The position numbers and the translations under genes were made by a program. A DNA stretch of 64,000 nt from Chitinophaga alhagiae. Its GTDB lineage: Bacteria; Bacteroidota; Bacteroidia; Chitinophagales; Chitinophagaceae. Below the pieces are notes generated by a model. That model was not told the origin of the DNA. It ran no database searches and saw nothing but the letters and a program-made list of their open reading frames with translations. Position 1 is the stretch's first letter. Each line of letters starts with the position of its first letter. The stretch covers positions 345,772 through 409,771 of the forward strand of contig NZ_QXMH01000003.1 in assembly GCF_003568665.1 (NCBI RefSeq), in the 5' to 3' direction. Below are positions 51,347 through 61,007 of this stretch, one piece after another.

Positions 51347-53032
51347 ATGCGTTTTCCGTTAATAAGCGTGCTGCTGTTGTATACCGGCGCCGCACTGGCC
51401 CAGAGCAGCCCTTACAATTACCAGGTCACCAAGTACATGACACCCAGGCGCTACGCGGTGGTATCTGCCCACCCGCTGGCCAGCGAGGCCGGCGCGCAGG
51501 TAATGAAAGCAGGCGGTAACGCGGTGGATGCGGCCATTGCCACACAATTGGCCCTGGCCGTGGTATACCCGGAAGCCGGTAACCTCGGCGGCGGCGGCTT
51601 TATGGTGGCAAGGCTGCGCAACGGGCAATCTCTCGCCATAGACTACCGCGAAATGGCGCCCCAGAAAGCGCACCGGGACATGTACCTGGACGGTAACGGC
51701 AACGCCCAAACGCGGCTGAGCCTGGACGGCCACCTGGCCGCCGGCGTACCCGGCACCGTAGCCGGCCTGTTTGCTTCCCATCAATACGCCAAACTGCCCT
51801 TTGCCAAACTGGTGGCCCCCGCCATCAAACTGGCGGAAAAGGGTTTCGTGATCACTGAAAGGGAGGCCGCCGGCCTCAACCGGCGCAAGGAAGATTTTAT
51901 ACGCCTCAATACCATGCCCACCGCCTTTGTAAAAGATACCCCCTGGAAGGCCGGCGATACGCTGGTGCAGAAAGACCTGGCGCGCACCCTGCGGCTCATT
52001 GCGCAGAAAGGGGCCGCAGGTTTTTATGAAGGGGAAACGGCGGAGAAAGTAGTAGCGGAAATGCGGCGCGGCGGCGGCATTATTTCAGCGGCAGACCTCA
52101 AAGGTTACCGCGCCAAACCCCGCCAGCCGCTGCAGTTCAAATTCAGGGGATACGATATCCTGACCATGCCCCTTCCCAGCAGCGGCGGCGTGGGCATACA
52201 GCAAATGCTGGGCATGGTGGAAAGTTACCCGCTGGAAGAGTGGGGCTTTCACAGCGTGCAAAGCGTACAGGTAATGATAGAAGCGGAACGCCGCGCGTAC
52301 GCGGACCGCGCCAAATTTCTGGGAGACCCTGATTTTACATCGCCCCCGCTGGCCGCCATTACACAGCCCTCCTATCTTAAAACCCGTATGCAGACCTTCA
52401 CGCCCGGCAGGGCCACGCCCAGCGAAGCCGTACAGGCAGGCCTTGTAAAGGAAAGCATGCAGACCACCCACCTCAGCGTGCTGGATGCGGACGGCAACGC
52501 CGTGTCTGTTACCACCACGCTCAACGGCGGTTACGGCAGCAAGGTGGTAGTAGGCGGCGCAGGCTTTTTGCTCAATAATGAAATGGACGATTTTTCCGTA
52601 AAGCCCGGCACGCCCAACATGTACGGCCTCATTGGCGCGGAGGCCAACGCCATTGCCCCGCGCAAGCGCATGCTCAGCTCCATGACGCCTACCATTGTGC
52701 TTCAACACAACCGCCCCGTGCTGATTGCCGGCACGCCGGGCGGCTCCACCATTATCACTTCCGTGTTCCAGACTATTCTCAACGCGCTGGTGTTCAACCT
52801 GGATGCGCAAACTACCGTGAACGCGCCCAAGTTCCACCACCAGTGGCTGCCGGATGAAGTGAGAATAGAGCAGGACTTTCCGGACAGCACGCGCGCCGCA
52901 CTGGAGAAAATGGGTTACAAATTCGTGAAGAGCGGCCCCTGGAGCCGAACAGAGGTGATCAAGATACATCCTGACGGGAAGATTGAAGCGGTGGGAGATA
53001 AACGGGGAGATGACAGCGCGGCGGGAGAATAG
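51347..53032 (+). CDS. ggt: Gamma-glutamyltranspeptidase
   Basis: 561 residues; signal peptide (RFPLISVLLLYTGAALAQ). A self-cleaving periplasmic hydrolase of glutathione and gamma-glutamyl compounds. The autoprocessing site is at Thr373 in QTTHLSVLDADGN, splitting large and small subunits. Also present are the GGNAVDAAIA and GGGGFMVARL motifs of the large subunit and GTPGGSTIITSVFQ of the small one. ATG 51347 is chosen over an in-frame TTG at 51341. TATTTTTA at 51320-51327 is a possible -7 element. Confidence 0.95.
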   Translation: MRFPLISVLLLYTGAALAQSSPYNYQVTKYMTPRRYAVVSAHPLASEAGAQVMKAGGNAVDAAIATQLALAVVYPEAGNLGGGGFMVARLRNGQSLAIDYREMAPQKAHRDMYLDGNGNAQTRLSLDGHLAAGVPGTVAGLFASHQYAKLPFAKLVAPAIKLAEKGFVITEREAAGLNRRKEDFIRLNTMPTAFVKDTPWKAGDTLVQKDLARTLRLIAQKGAAGFYEGETAEKVVAEMRRGGGIISAADLKGYRAKPRQPLQFKFRGYDILTMPLPSSGGVGIQQMLGMVESYPLEEWGFHSVQSVQVMIEAERRAYADRAKFLGDPDFTSPPLAAITQPSYLKTRMQTFTPGRATPSEAVQAGLVKESMQTTHLSVLDADGNAVSVTTTLNGGYGSKVVVGGAGFLLNNEMDDFSVKPGTPNMYGLIGAEANAIAPRKRMLSSMTPTIVLQHNRPVLIAGTPGGSTIITSVFQTILNALVFNLDAQTTVNAPKFHHQWLPDEVRIEQDFPDSTRAALEKMGYKFVKSGPWSRTEVIKIHPDGKIEAVGDKRGDDSAAGE

Positions 53033-53149
53033 GTTACGGTGGCAAGGCGCAGCAGCGGCATGCAACCCGGCAATAGTAAAGCAGCCTTGCCAGAACAACG
53101 CATCCCTGATGATTTTGTACATTCGCAACAGAACAATCCGCAATAGACC

Positions 53150-53668
53150 ATGTACCTGGAGAGCTTAAAGAAACGGTTGCTCACTTACAAAGAGCTGGCA
53201 GAAAAAACGTTCGCGCAGCTGGATGACGAACAACTGCACTGGCAACCCGCCGGTGAGCCCAACAACATTTACATCATTGTAAAACATATGAGCGGCAACA
53301 TGCTGTCCCGCTTCACAGACTTTCTCACCACCGATGGCGAAAAACCCTGGCGCCAGCGCGATGACGAGTTCCGGGACGACCCCGGCGCCACCAAAGCGCA
53401 ATTGCTGGATATGTGGAACAAAGGATGGGATTTCCTGCTGAACACGCTGAACGCCCTGCAGGAAGCAGACCTCGGCAAAACCATCTACATCAGAACGGAA
53501 CCGCACCTGGTCATAGACGCGCTGAACCGGCAACTGGCCCATTACCCCTACCATGTTGGCCAGATCGTGTACCTCGGCAAGGTGATGAAGGCAGACAACT
53601 GGCAGAGCCTCTCCATTCCCAAAGGCGGCTCGCGGCAATTCAATGAACAAAAAGCCTCCGGCAAATGA
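53150..53668 (+). CDS. DinB-like protein (DUF1572 family)
   Basis: 172 residues forming a four-helix DinB-type bundle: LKKRLLTYKELAEKTFAQL, HWQPAGEPNNIYIIVKHMSGNM (in parts NNIYIIVKHM) and NRQLAHYPYHVGQIVYLGK. His residues in VKHM and in HYPYHVGQ are placed as the metal ligands of DinB/YfiT proteins. Activity unknown, perhaps thiol-transferase-like. Overlaps the next gene by 4 nt (ATGA). Confidence 0.85.
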   Translation: MYLESLKKRLLTYKELAEKTFAQLDDEQLHWQPAGEPNNIYIIVKHMSGNMLSRFTDFLTTDGEKPWRQRDDEFRDDPGATKAQLLDMWNKGWDFLLNTLNALQEADLGKTIYIRTEPHLVIDALNRQLAHYPYHVGQIVYLGKVMKADNWQSLSIPKGGSRQFNEQKASGK

Positions 53669-54081
53669 AATATCTTTTAACAGCGCCTGTACTGGCTTTG
53701 CTGCTGGCGGCCTGCGGCTCCGGCAAAACAGACGCCCTGCTGCAGCACAAGAAATGGAAAGTGTACGATGTAACCGTTCCCGCTTCAGCCCCCTACAACA
53801 ACACGCAGGTGACGCAGGCCAAAGACCTGAAGAGCGGGTATTACAGCGATGCTTGCTACCAGTTCCTGGACAATGGGTTGTTTATTGCCACCATTGCCGG
53901 TCAGCCGGACAGCGGGCGGTACAAGCTGCTGAGCAACGGCCGCATTATTTCCATCACCTCCGCCAACGGCTCCCGCAGCTCGGAACACCTGGTAGAGGTA
54001 ACGGCCCTGACGGAAGATGAATTTGATATGAAAGTGAAATCGGGCGACTATCATTTTATTCTGCATACCCGCAAACAATAG
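53665..54081 (+). CDS. Small lipoprotein, lipocalin-like
   Basis: 138 residues. Lipoprotein signal with Cys at 17 (LLAACGSGK). The rest is beta-rich and built like Bacteroidota lipocalin-like lipoproteins (HKKWKVYDVTVP, CYQFLDNGLFIATIAGQPDSGRYKLLS in parts, FDMKVKSGDYHFILHTRKQ). Ligand unknown. Coupled to the DinB-like gene by ATGA overlap and followed after 1 nt by the PLP enzyme, so the three form one operon. Confidence 0.75.
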   Translation: MKYLLTAPVLALLLAACGSGKTDALLQHKKWKVYDVTVPASAPYNNTQVTQAKDLKSGYYSDACYQFLDNGLFIATIAGQPDSGRYKLLSNGRIISITSANGSRSSEHLVEVTALTEDEFDMKVKSGDYHFILHTRKQ

Positions 54082-54082
54082 C

Positions 54083-55144
54083 ATGATAAAGATCACAGAC
54101 ACCACGCCCGGCAGAACGGCCCAGGTAGACGGCAGGAACTGCCTCTATTTCTCCGGCTTCTCTTACCTGGGCATGCACGCCTCGCACACCTTCAGGGACC
54201 TGCTGGCCGTAGGGCAGGGCCGGTTTGGCAGCGTGTACCCCTCCTCCCGCATTTCCAACCTGCAGCTGCGGTTGTACGATGAGCTGGAACACGCGCTGGC
54301 CACGCAACTGCGCCAGCAGTCCGCCGCCTGCTTCTCTTCCGGTTACCTGGCCTCTCAGGCGGCCATTACCTACGCCGCCACGCGCGGGCAGGTGCTGTTT
54401 GCCCCCGGTACGCACCCCGCCCTGCGGTATCCCGGCGCGGAAGTACCTGCCGGAGATTGGGACAATTGGCTGGCCACGGTCATAGACATGGCCAACCTCG
54501 GGCAAGACCATCAGTACGTGTTGGTGTCTGACGCCGTGAACCCGCTCACCGCCGCCATCAACAATTTTTCACCGCTGGCCGGGTTGCAGAAAAAGGCCCT
54601 GGTGCTGATAGATGATTCTCACGGCGTTGGCCTGCTGGGCCCGGAGGGCGAAGGCATTGTACACCAGTTGCCGCAAAACCCCGCCGCGCATTACCTGGTC
54701 ACCGCCTCACTGGCAAAGGCCTACAGCCTCGAAGGCGGCATGGTGGCCGGCCACGCGGCAGATGTTGCCGCCATCCGCCACCTCCCGCTGTTTACCGCCA
54801 GCACGCCCATGGTACCGGCCAATGCATACGCCTTTCTGCACGCCGCCGGCGCTTTTGCCGCCGCCCGCAAAAAGCTGCGGGACAATATCACCGGCTTCAA
54901 ACGGCAAACGGCCGGTATAGCCGCCATGCATCACCCGCACGAGCTGCCGGTGTTCATACTGGAAGACACGGCGGAAAGCGTGTATGCCTACCTGTTAGGG
55001 TGTGACACTTTTATTTCCTCCTTTGCCTACCCTGACCCGCAGGGTAAAAAGATCAACCGCGTCATCCTGTCCGCCCTGCACACCCGGCAAGACATTGAAG
55101 TGCTGGCCTCCCAGCTGGCGCAATTTTACGCTGTAACGCCCTGA
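54083..55144 (+). CDS. PLP-dependent aminotransferase, 8-amino-7-oxononanoate synthase-like
   Basis: 353 residues of the alpha-oxoamine synthase / class II aminotransferase fold. YLGMHASHTF and YPSSRISNLQLRLYDELE near the N-terminus match the KBL/BioF pattern; DDSHGVGLLG carries the PLP-ring Asp and His; Lys near 211 in SLAKAYSLEGG binds PLP. It is shorter than BioF (about 385) and the usual GTLGKA is replaced by SLAKAY, so the substrate is probably not the BioF one. No other biotin gene is nearby. Confidence 0.85.
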   Translation: MIKITDTTPGRTAQVDGRNCLYFSGFSYLGMHASHTFRDLLAVGQGRFGSVYPSSRISNLQLRLYDELEHALATQLRQQSAACFSSGYLASQAAITYAATRGQVLFAPGTHPALRYPGAEVPAGDWDNWLATVIDMANLGQDHQYVLVSDAVNPLTAAINNFSPLAGLQKKALVLIDDSHGVGLLGPEGEGIVHQLPQNPAAHYLVTASLAKAYSLEGGMVAGHAADVAAIRHLPLFTASTPMVPANAYAFLHAAGAFAAARKKLRDNITGFKRQTAGIAAMHHPHELPVFILEDTAESVYAYLLGCDTFISSFAYPDPQGKKINRVILSALHTRQDIEVLASQLAQFYAVTP

Positions 55145-55205
55145 TAGGGGGCGGACAAAAAAACAAGCCCAAACCGCGCCGCCTCAATACTTAACATACC
55201 CGCTT

Positions 55206-56057
55206 ATGCTGAAAAAATTCGCCTCCACCCTGCTGCTGGCCCTCACATTTCTCGCTGCCCGGTCTCAAAACGCGCTGCTGTACAAGATCAGCGGCAACGG
55301 CCTGCAACAGCCCAGCTACCTGTATGGTACCATCCACCTCATTTGCCCGGAAGACCTCTACCTCTCTCCCGCCCTCAAAGACGCCATGGCCGCCGCCCGC
55401 GAGCTGTACCTGGAAATTGACATGGACGATCCGGCCATGATGGCCACCATGGGAGAAGCCCTGAAGACCCCTGAAGGCTACGACCTGGCGCAGCATTTCA
55501 AACCCGGCGACTTTGACCGGCTGGCCGCCTTTATGAAAGACAGCCTGCGGGCAGACATCACGCCTTTCCGGAAAATGAAGCCGCTGGTGGTGCAGATGAT
55601 GATCCTACAGCGCATGGCAACCTGCCCGCTGCCCGCCTCCTATGAGCAGCAACTGGTGCAAATGGCCACCACACAACAAAAGCCCGTTCAGGGGCTGGAA
55701 AAAGTGGAAGACCAGGTGGCCCTCTTCGATGCCATCCCGGACAGTACGGAATGCCGCATGATCATGGAATACGTCAACAACTTCCAGCAGCAGCGCCATG
55801 CCTTCAACCGCCTGGTGGCGGCTTACAAACGGCAAGACGTAGCCGCCATGCACCAGGAGCTGAAAACATCTCCCGAGCTGGCCGGTTTTGAAGACCTGCT
55901 GGTATATGACCGTAACCGCAACTGGGTACCCGTTATGGAAAAGGCCATGCGGCAGGGTACCGTACTGGTGGCCTGCGGCGCCATGCACTTGGGCGGGGAA
56001 CAAGGGCTGCCCGCGCTGCTGAAGGCCCGCGGGTACCAGGTAACGCCGGTACCGTAA
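55206..56057 (+). CDS. TraB/GumN family protein
   Basis: 283 residues with a signal peptide (ASTLLLALTFLAARS). TraB/GumN (Tiki-like) fold with the two conserved motifs PSYLYGTIHLI near the N-terminus and VACGAMHLGGEQGLPALL near the C-terminus, whose His and Glu are the proposed metal site. Probably a periplasmic metalloprotease-like protein of unknown target. Confidence 0.88.
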   Translation: MLKKFASTLLLALTFLAARSQNALLYKISGNGLQQPSYLYGTIHLICPEDLYLSPALKDAMAAARELYLEIDMDDPAMMATMGEALKTPEGYDLAQHFKPGDFDRLAAFMKDSLRADITPFRKMKPLVVQMMILQRMATCPLPASYEQQLVQMATTQQKPVQGLEKVEDQVALFDAIPDSTECRMIMEYVNNFQQQRHAFNRLVAAYKRQDVAAMHQELKTSPELAGFEDLLVYDRNRNWVPVMEKAMRQGTVLVACGAMHLGGEQGLPALLKARGYQVTPVP

Positions 56058-56294
56058 ATCCGCGGTATCGTGGAAACAGCCTGATGCCCGGCATGAAGGG
56101 CTGACTGCCGGTACCGTAAACGGGCAGGCCGCGAAAGGCCCCCCATACCGCCATGCAAACAGGAGAACTCCGGCACCTCCCGTTTGGTACCGCCAAACAC
56201 CCCGTTCACACCCAGCATTCCCCCTGAAACCTCCGTTTCATACCCGCAATGTGCTGGTTGGTGTAACGGATTTCCCCACCCCTGCCCCTCACAA

Positions 56295-56302
56295 TAAGTT
56301 TG
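56295..56302 (+). promoter_or_regulatory. -7 element for the second TonB-dependent receptor
   Basis: TAAGTTTG matches TAnnTTTG, with a leader of about 18 nt. Confidence 0.5.
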
Positions 56303-56304
56303 CA

Positions 56305-56320
56305 GTATCAAAACCGATAC
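56305..56320 (+). other. Leader hairpin before the second TonB-dependent receptor
   Basis: GTATC and GATAC form a small inverted repeat around AAAACC, filling the short leader between the predicted transcription start and ATG 56325. Confidence 0.35.
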
Positions 56321-56324
56321 TTAT

Positions 56325-58478
56325 ATGCAAACGCTTCGTACATCCCTCTTTACCGCTATATTGCTGGCCGCCGCCGTTGCCGCGGGCGCACAGGAAAAAA
56401 AAGATACCGTAAAACAGCTGAAGGCCGTAGACGTTACCGCCACCCGGCCGCCCATTACCATGCAGGGCGGCACCATGGTGATGAACGTGGGCCAGACCGC
56501 CACCGCTGCCGGCGCCAACGCCTGGGAAGTGCTGCAGAAGGCCCCCGGCGTAGTGGTAGACAATACCAATAACGTACAGCTCAACGGCAAGGCCGTAACC
56601 GTGTATATAGACGGGCGCCCCAGCCGCCTCACCGGAGACGATCTGAAGAACCTGCTGGCCTCCACCCCCGGCGGCAACATTGATAAAATAGAGCTGATGA
56701 GCAACCCCTCCACCAAATACGACGCGCAGGGCGCCGCCATCATCAATATCAAAATGCTGAAATCGAAAGACCTCGGCACCAACGGCTCCCTCACGCTGAG
56801 CGGCGGCTTCGGGCGCTACCCCCGCACCACGGAAGGCTTCACCCTCAACCACCGCGGCAAGGGCGTAAACCTCTACGGCGGGTATGACCATATGTACAGC
56901 AAGCAGTTCACCAGCACCGTTACAGACCGCCGCTTCCCCGGCGGGTACCTGCTCACGGACAATGACTATAACCGCGAAAACCGCCACAGCCACAACGTGA
57001 AGGCCAGCGCCGATTTCGACATCACCAAAAACACCTCCGCCGGTGTGCTGGTAAAAGGCCAGTTCTCCAGTCGCGGGCGCAACGGGGATAACCTCACCAG
57101 CCTGGCAGACTCCAACTTCGTACAGCTGGCCAACGGTTCCCTCTCCATTGTAAACCCCAGCGTGAACGCTTATTTCAAGACCGGCAATGCCAAAAAGAAG
57201 AACGAGCTGACCATCAACGCAGACTATTTTTCTTACTATAAAGACTGGAACGACGCCTTTGCCGGCCAGTACTACAGCAAGAGCGGGCAGATCACCGGAG
57301 ATGAAAGCCGCCTGCGCAACGAGTCAGATTCCCGCATCAACCTGTACGCTTTCAGTGCGGACTACACCCAGGAGTTGAAATTTGCCAGGCTGGAAGCCGG
57401 TATTAAAACCACGTTCACGGAAACAGACAACGAGCTGAACTGGGAGAACAGGAACAGCGGCAAATGGGAGAACGACCCCGGTAAAAGCAACCACTTCATC
57501 TACAAGGAAAATGTGAACGCCGCCTACCTCGGCCTCAGCAAAACCATCAAAAAATATACTTTCAACGCTGTATTACGGGCGGAGCACACCAATGCCAAAG
57601 GCAACAGCCTCACCATGGACCAGCGTTTCACCCGTGATTACGTACAGCTCTTCCCCAGCGCCAGCGTAAGTTATATGAAAGACATGCAGAACCAGTTCAG
57701 CCTCTCCTACCGCCGTAGCATCAACCGTTTCGGGTTCGAAATTGTCAATCCTTTCATTACTTACCGCAGCGCTTATTCCTACATGCAGGGCAACCCTGAT
57801 ATCAAGCCCATGACCATGCAATCTGTAGAAGCCCGCTGGAGCCACAAATACCAGCTGTTTACCACACTGGCCTTTACCCGCATCAAAGACAACCTGAGTG
57901 TGGTGGTGCGGCAAGACCCCGACACCAAGATACTGGTGCAGAGCTTCGAGAACCAGTCCAACATGAACGTAGGTTCCGCCACCGTGGTATGGAGCAAGCC
58001 CGTAACGTCCAAATTCCGCGCCACCCTCACCGCCGTGGGCCTGTACCTGCACATCAACACCCTGCTGGACGGCGTGGAGTACAAAAAAGATAACCTGACC
58101 GCCATTTTTAACCTGCAGAACAGCTACACCTTGCCCAAAGGCTTCACCGCGGAGCTGGGCGGCGCCTTCCAAAGCCCCATTGCCATGGGTTACGCCAGCC
58201 TGAAAAGCATGGGGTATGTAGACCTGGGCCTGAAAAAGACCATCATGAAAGGCAACGGCTCCCTCAAGCTCGGCGTGAATGACGTGTTCAACACCCGCCG
58301 GTTCCGCTTTGACGTGCTGTACGGCAACGTGAACAACCAGAGCAAGCATAATACGGACACGCGGGTAGTGAACCTCACCTTCAACTACCGCTTCGGCAAC
58401 AAGAACGTGAAACAGACCAAAGCCCGCAAAAACAACATAGAAGCGGAGGCCGGCAGAACAAACACCACCACTATGTAA
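56325..58478 (+). CDS. Outer-membrane beta-barrel (TonB-dependent receptor-like) protein
   Basis: 717 residues; signal peptide (FTAILLAAAVAAGAQ). Directly a plug domain (about 30-130: LKAVDVTATRP, NAWEVLQKAPGVVVDNTNNV, MSNPSTKYDAQGAAIINI), then a long barrel. The carboxypeptidase-regulatory domain of the related receptor at 13877 is missing. The NPSTKYDAQG motif marks the same OMP_b-brl_3 family. It ends with a charged tail (KQTKARKNNIEAEAGR) instead of a terminal aromatic residue. Substrate unknown. Confidence 0.9.
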   Translation: MQTLRTSLFTAILLAAAVAAGAQEKKDTVKQLKAVDVTATRPPITMQGGTMVMNVGQTATAAGANAWEVLQKAPGVVVDNTNNVQLNGKAVTVYIDGRPSRLTGDDLKNLLASTPGGNIDKIELMSNPSTKYDAQGAAIINIKMLKSKDLGTNGSLTLSGGFGRYPRTTEGFTLNHRGKGVNLYGGYDHMYSKQFTSTVTDRRFPGGYLLTDNDYNRENRHSHNVKASADFDITKNTSAGVLVKGQFSSRGRNGDNLTSLADSNFVQLANGSLSIVNPSVNAYFKTGNAKKKNELTINADYFSYYKDWNDAFAGQYYSKSGQITGDESRLRNESDSRINLYAFSADYTQELKFARLEAGIKTTFTETDNELNWENRNSGKWENDPGKSNHFIYKENVNAAYLGLSKTIKKYTFNAVLRAEHTNAKGNSLTMDQRFTRDYVQLFPSASVSYMKDMQNQFSLSYRRSINRFGFEIVNPFITYRSAYSYMQGNPDIKPMTMQSVEARWSHKYQLFTTLAFTRIKDNLSVVVRQDPDTKILVQSFENQSNMNVGSATVVWSKPVTSKFRATLTAVGLYLHINTLLDGVEYKKDNLTAIFNLQNSYTLPKGFTAELGGAFQSPIAMGYASLKSMGYVDLGLKKTIMKGNGSLKLGVNDVFNTRRFRFDVLYGNVNNQSKHNTDTRVVNLTFNYRFGNKNVKQTKARKNNIEAEAGRTNTTTM

Positions 58479-58486
58479 AAAAAGCC

Positions 58487-58522
58487 GTTCCCCGGGCCAT
58501 ACCGGGGAACTTTCTTTATTTT
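58487..58522 (+). terminator. Terminator after the second receptor
   Basis: GTTCCCCGG (58487-58495) pairs with CCGGGGAAC (58502-58510), followed by TTTCTTTATTTT. Confidence 0.8.
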
Positions 58523-58545
58523 CGCCATAACTGCAAAAACACAAG

Positions 58546-59631
58546 ATGTTCAGAAAGATCCAGGATTTTATTGGCCGCGAGTGGAAAAAGATACTCATAC
58601 TCATGATAGTGGCCGTTGCCTACCAGGTGTTATCCTTTTCCTTTGTATACAAGGTAGACCCTGAGCTGGCTAAGGACACCTATCAGAAGCTGGGCGGTTT
58701 TTTCAGGTATGCCGCCAAGGGCATTATTGAGTTCACTATCACCTACTACGTGCTGATCTGGCTGGCCTGGCTGCCCCTGCTGCAAAAACGCAAGGTGGGC
58801 CGCTTCTTTCTGCTGATAGCAGGTATGTTTGTGCTGAAGGCCGGCTATTCCCTCCTGTTCGAGTTCAAGAACGTGAACTTCAAGGTAGACGCCAGCCAGA
58901 AGGGGCTGGCAGAATTTATCCTGAACCATAAGATGGCCTTTTACCTGATCTCCATGGGCGTGGCCTACGTATTGACGCTGCTGGCCTGCCTGGTGGTGGC
59001 GGTGATCATAGACTTCAACCACCGCAGCAAACGCCAGAAGGAACTGGAAAAACAGAAGCTGGATGCCGAACTGTCTGCCATCAAATACCAGATCAACCCG
59101 CACTTCCTGTTCAACTCCCTCAGCTTCATCTACAGCAAAACGGTGCCGCTGAGCGAAGAAGTATCTAACGCCGTGCTGCTGCTGTCAGACATTATGCGGT
59201 ACGCCCTGGGCAAGGAAGAGGACGCGGAAGGCAAGGTGGCGCTGGAAAAGGAGATCACCCACATGAAAAACGTGATCGAGATCAACCAGATGCGCTTCAA
59301 CAACAAACTGAGCATCCAGTACGCGGAGCAGCTGGATAACCCGAAGGCCCGCATCACCCCGCTGGTGCTGATCACGCTGGTAGAGAACGCGTTCAAGCAC
59401 GGAGACCTGCTGGACCCCGCCAACCCGCTGGTGATCAGAACGGAATCTGACGAGCGGCAAATACGGTTCTACATCCGCAACAAGAAGAAAGCGGGCCCCA
59501 AGGAGCTGTCTACCAACATCGGCCTGAACAATGTAAAACAGCGCCTGCAACTGATGTACGCAGACAAACATCAGTTCAGCATCACAGACAACGAACACTT
59601 CTATACCTCCGAGCTCACTATTAATTTATAA
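58546..59631 (+). CDS. LytS-type sensor histidine kinase
   Basis: 361 residues. Four membrane segments in the first 150 residues (ILILMIVAVAYQVL, TYYVLIWLAWLPLL, FLLIAGMFVLKAGYSLL, AYVLTLLACLVVAVI) and no extra sensor domain. Then the His_kinase domain with phospho-acceptor His in KYQINPHFLFNSLSF near 185 and the ATP-lid NIGLNNVKQRLQL. Paired with the LytTR regulator 3 nt downstream. Confidence 0.93.
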   Translation: MFRKIQDFIGREWKKILILMIVAVAYQVLSFSFVYKVDPELAKDTYQKLGGFFRYAAKGIIEFTITYYVLIWLAWLPLLQKRKVGRFFLLIAGMFVLKAGYSLLFEFKNVNFKVDASQKGLAEFILNHKMAFYLISMGVAYVLTLLACLVVAVIIDFNHRSKRQKELEKQKLDAELSAIKYQINPHFLFNSLSFIYSKTVPLSEEVSNAVLLLSDIMRYALGKEEDAEGKVALEKEITHMKNVIEINQMRFNNKLSIQYAEQLDNPKARITPLVLITLVENAFKHGDLLDPANPLVIRTESDERQIRFYIRNKKKAGPKELSTNIGLNNVKQRLQLMYADKHQFSITDNEHFYTSELTINL

Positions 59632-59634
59632 GCC

Positions 59635-60363
59635 ATGATCAACTGCATTGTGATAGATGACGAACAACATGCCATTGACCTGCTGACGCATCACATCAGG
59701 CAAACACCCTTCCTCAACCTGCTGTATACCACCACAGACCCGCTGGAGGGCCTGCAGTTGCTGCACCAGCACAAGGTGGACCTCATTTTCCTGGACGTGC
59801 AGATGCCCTCCATGACCGGTATAGACTTCATCAAGGCCATTAACGGCAAAAGCAAGGTGATACTCACCACTGCCTACAGCGAGTACGCCATGGAAGGGTT
59901 TGAGAACGAGGTACTGGATTACCTGCTGAAACCCATTTCCTTTGCCCGCTTCATCAAAGGCGCACAGCGCGCCCTTTCCATGATACAGCCCACCGTGGCA
60001 ACGGCCGCTAAAGACGAAGACGATTTCATATTTGTAAAAACGGAGCAGAAGGGCAAACTGATCAGGATCAATATCAAGGACATCCTTTTTATAGAAGGCC
60101 TCAAGAATTACGTAAAGATCCATACCCGCCAGGGCGAAGGCATTATTGCGCTGCTGAACATGAAAGACCTGGAAGAGCGCCTGCCCGCGGCAGATTTTGC
60201 CCGTACGCATAAATCCTACCTGCTGGCCACGGGGTATATCAGGATGATAGAGGGGAATATGGTACACCTGGAGCATACGGCGCATACCGTGCCCGTGGGG
60301 GATACCTACCGGGAAGGGTTCATGAACCTGATGAAGGGGAAGATCATGACAAACAGGAAATAA
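59635..60363 (+). CDS. LytTR family response regulator
   Basis: 242 residues. Receiver domain at 1-120 with acidic pocket DDE (about 9-11), phospho-acceptor Asp in LIFLDVQMPSMTG near 55, and Lys in LLKPISFARF. C-terminal LytTR DNA-binding domain (FIFVKTEQKGKLIRINIKDI, ARTHKSYLLATGYI). Partner of the upstream kinase; targets not visible. Confidence 0.95.
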   Translation: MINCIVIDDEQHAIDLLTHHIRQTPFLNLLYTTTDPLEGLQLLHQHKVDLIFLDVQMPSMTGIDFIKAINGKSKVILTTAYSEYAMEGFENEVLDYLLKPISFARFIKGAQRALSMIQPTVATAAKDEDDFIFVKTEQKGKLIRINIKDILFIEGLKNYVKIHTRQGEGIIALLNMKDLEERLPAADFARTHKSYLLATGYIRMIEGNMVHLEHTAHTVPVGDTYREGFMNLMKGKIMTNRK

Positions 60364-60367
60364 GAGG

Positions 60368-60393
60368 AAAGGCGCACCGGGTGCGCCTTTTTT
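60368..60393 (+). terminator. Terminator after the LytS/LytTR pair
   Basis: AAAGGCGCAC (60368-60377) pairs with GTGCGCCTTT (60381-60390) around a 3-nt loop, followed by more T. From here to about 60956 (some 560 bp) I see no convincing gene on either strand. Confidence 0.85.
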
Positions 60394-60956
60394 CAATAAA
60401 GAGTAGCATGCCGCCAGCAATTCGTTGTACACTGTTCCTCGGTAAGATAGCAGCGAATGGTTTTGGCAGGAGAAGGGAAATAAAAATGATGATAACCCCG
60501 TTACAAAAGACAAGGTAACCGGCGTGGTTGGTGAAAAGCGGTAAAAGCGGCTGGCAAGCCAACATATCTCAATTGCTTACAAATGGAAATACTTGATAAT
60601 ATCAGATATATACACCATCCCCCGCTTCAAATAGCATTGATGGCGGCGAATATACAACCACGAAAAAACGTCGTCATTGACAAAACGGTGACAATACAAG
60701 CAAAGTTCCCCGTTCCTTCCCCGGCCGGGGACCCATCGGAGAAGGCAGGTACGGAACCGGCCAATGCCCTGCCCGGGCCAGGAGCCGGCGCTGCCCGCCC
60801 GGCGCACCGTTGCGTTATTTCAAGAAGCGTTACCGGCGGCGCCGGTGTTTCAGCGGGCTGCATAATGCCATACATGACCGGCCCGGTTGCCCCTTCCTCC
60901 CCCGCTCCTAACGGTACAGGTTACACTAAAACGCCCCATCAGCCGCCCAGATTCAA

Positions 60957-60987
60957 TTGGCAAACATTTTGCGAATCCCTATTTTTG
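60957..60987 (+). promoter_or_regulatory. Promoter of the TamB-like gene
   Basis: TTGG at 60957-60960, a 19-nt spacer, and TATTTTTG at 60980-60987. Transcription would start near 60993, about 15 nt before the CTG start codon. Confidence 0.6.
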
Positions 60988-61007
60988 CCAGATAAATCAG
61001 CGTTCCC

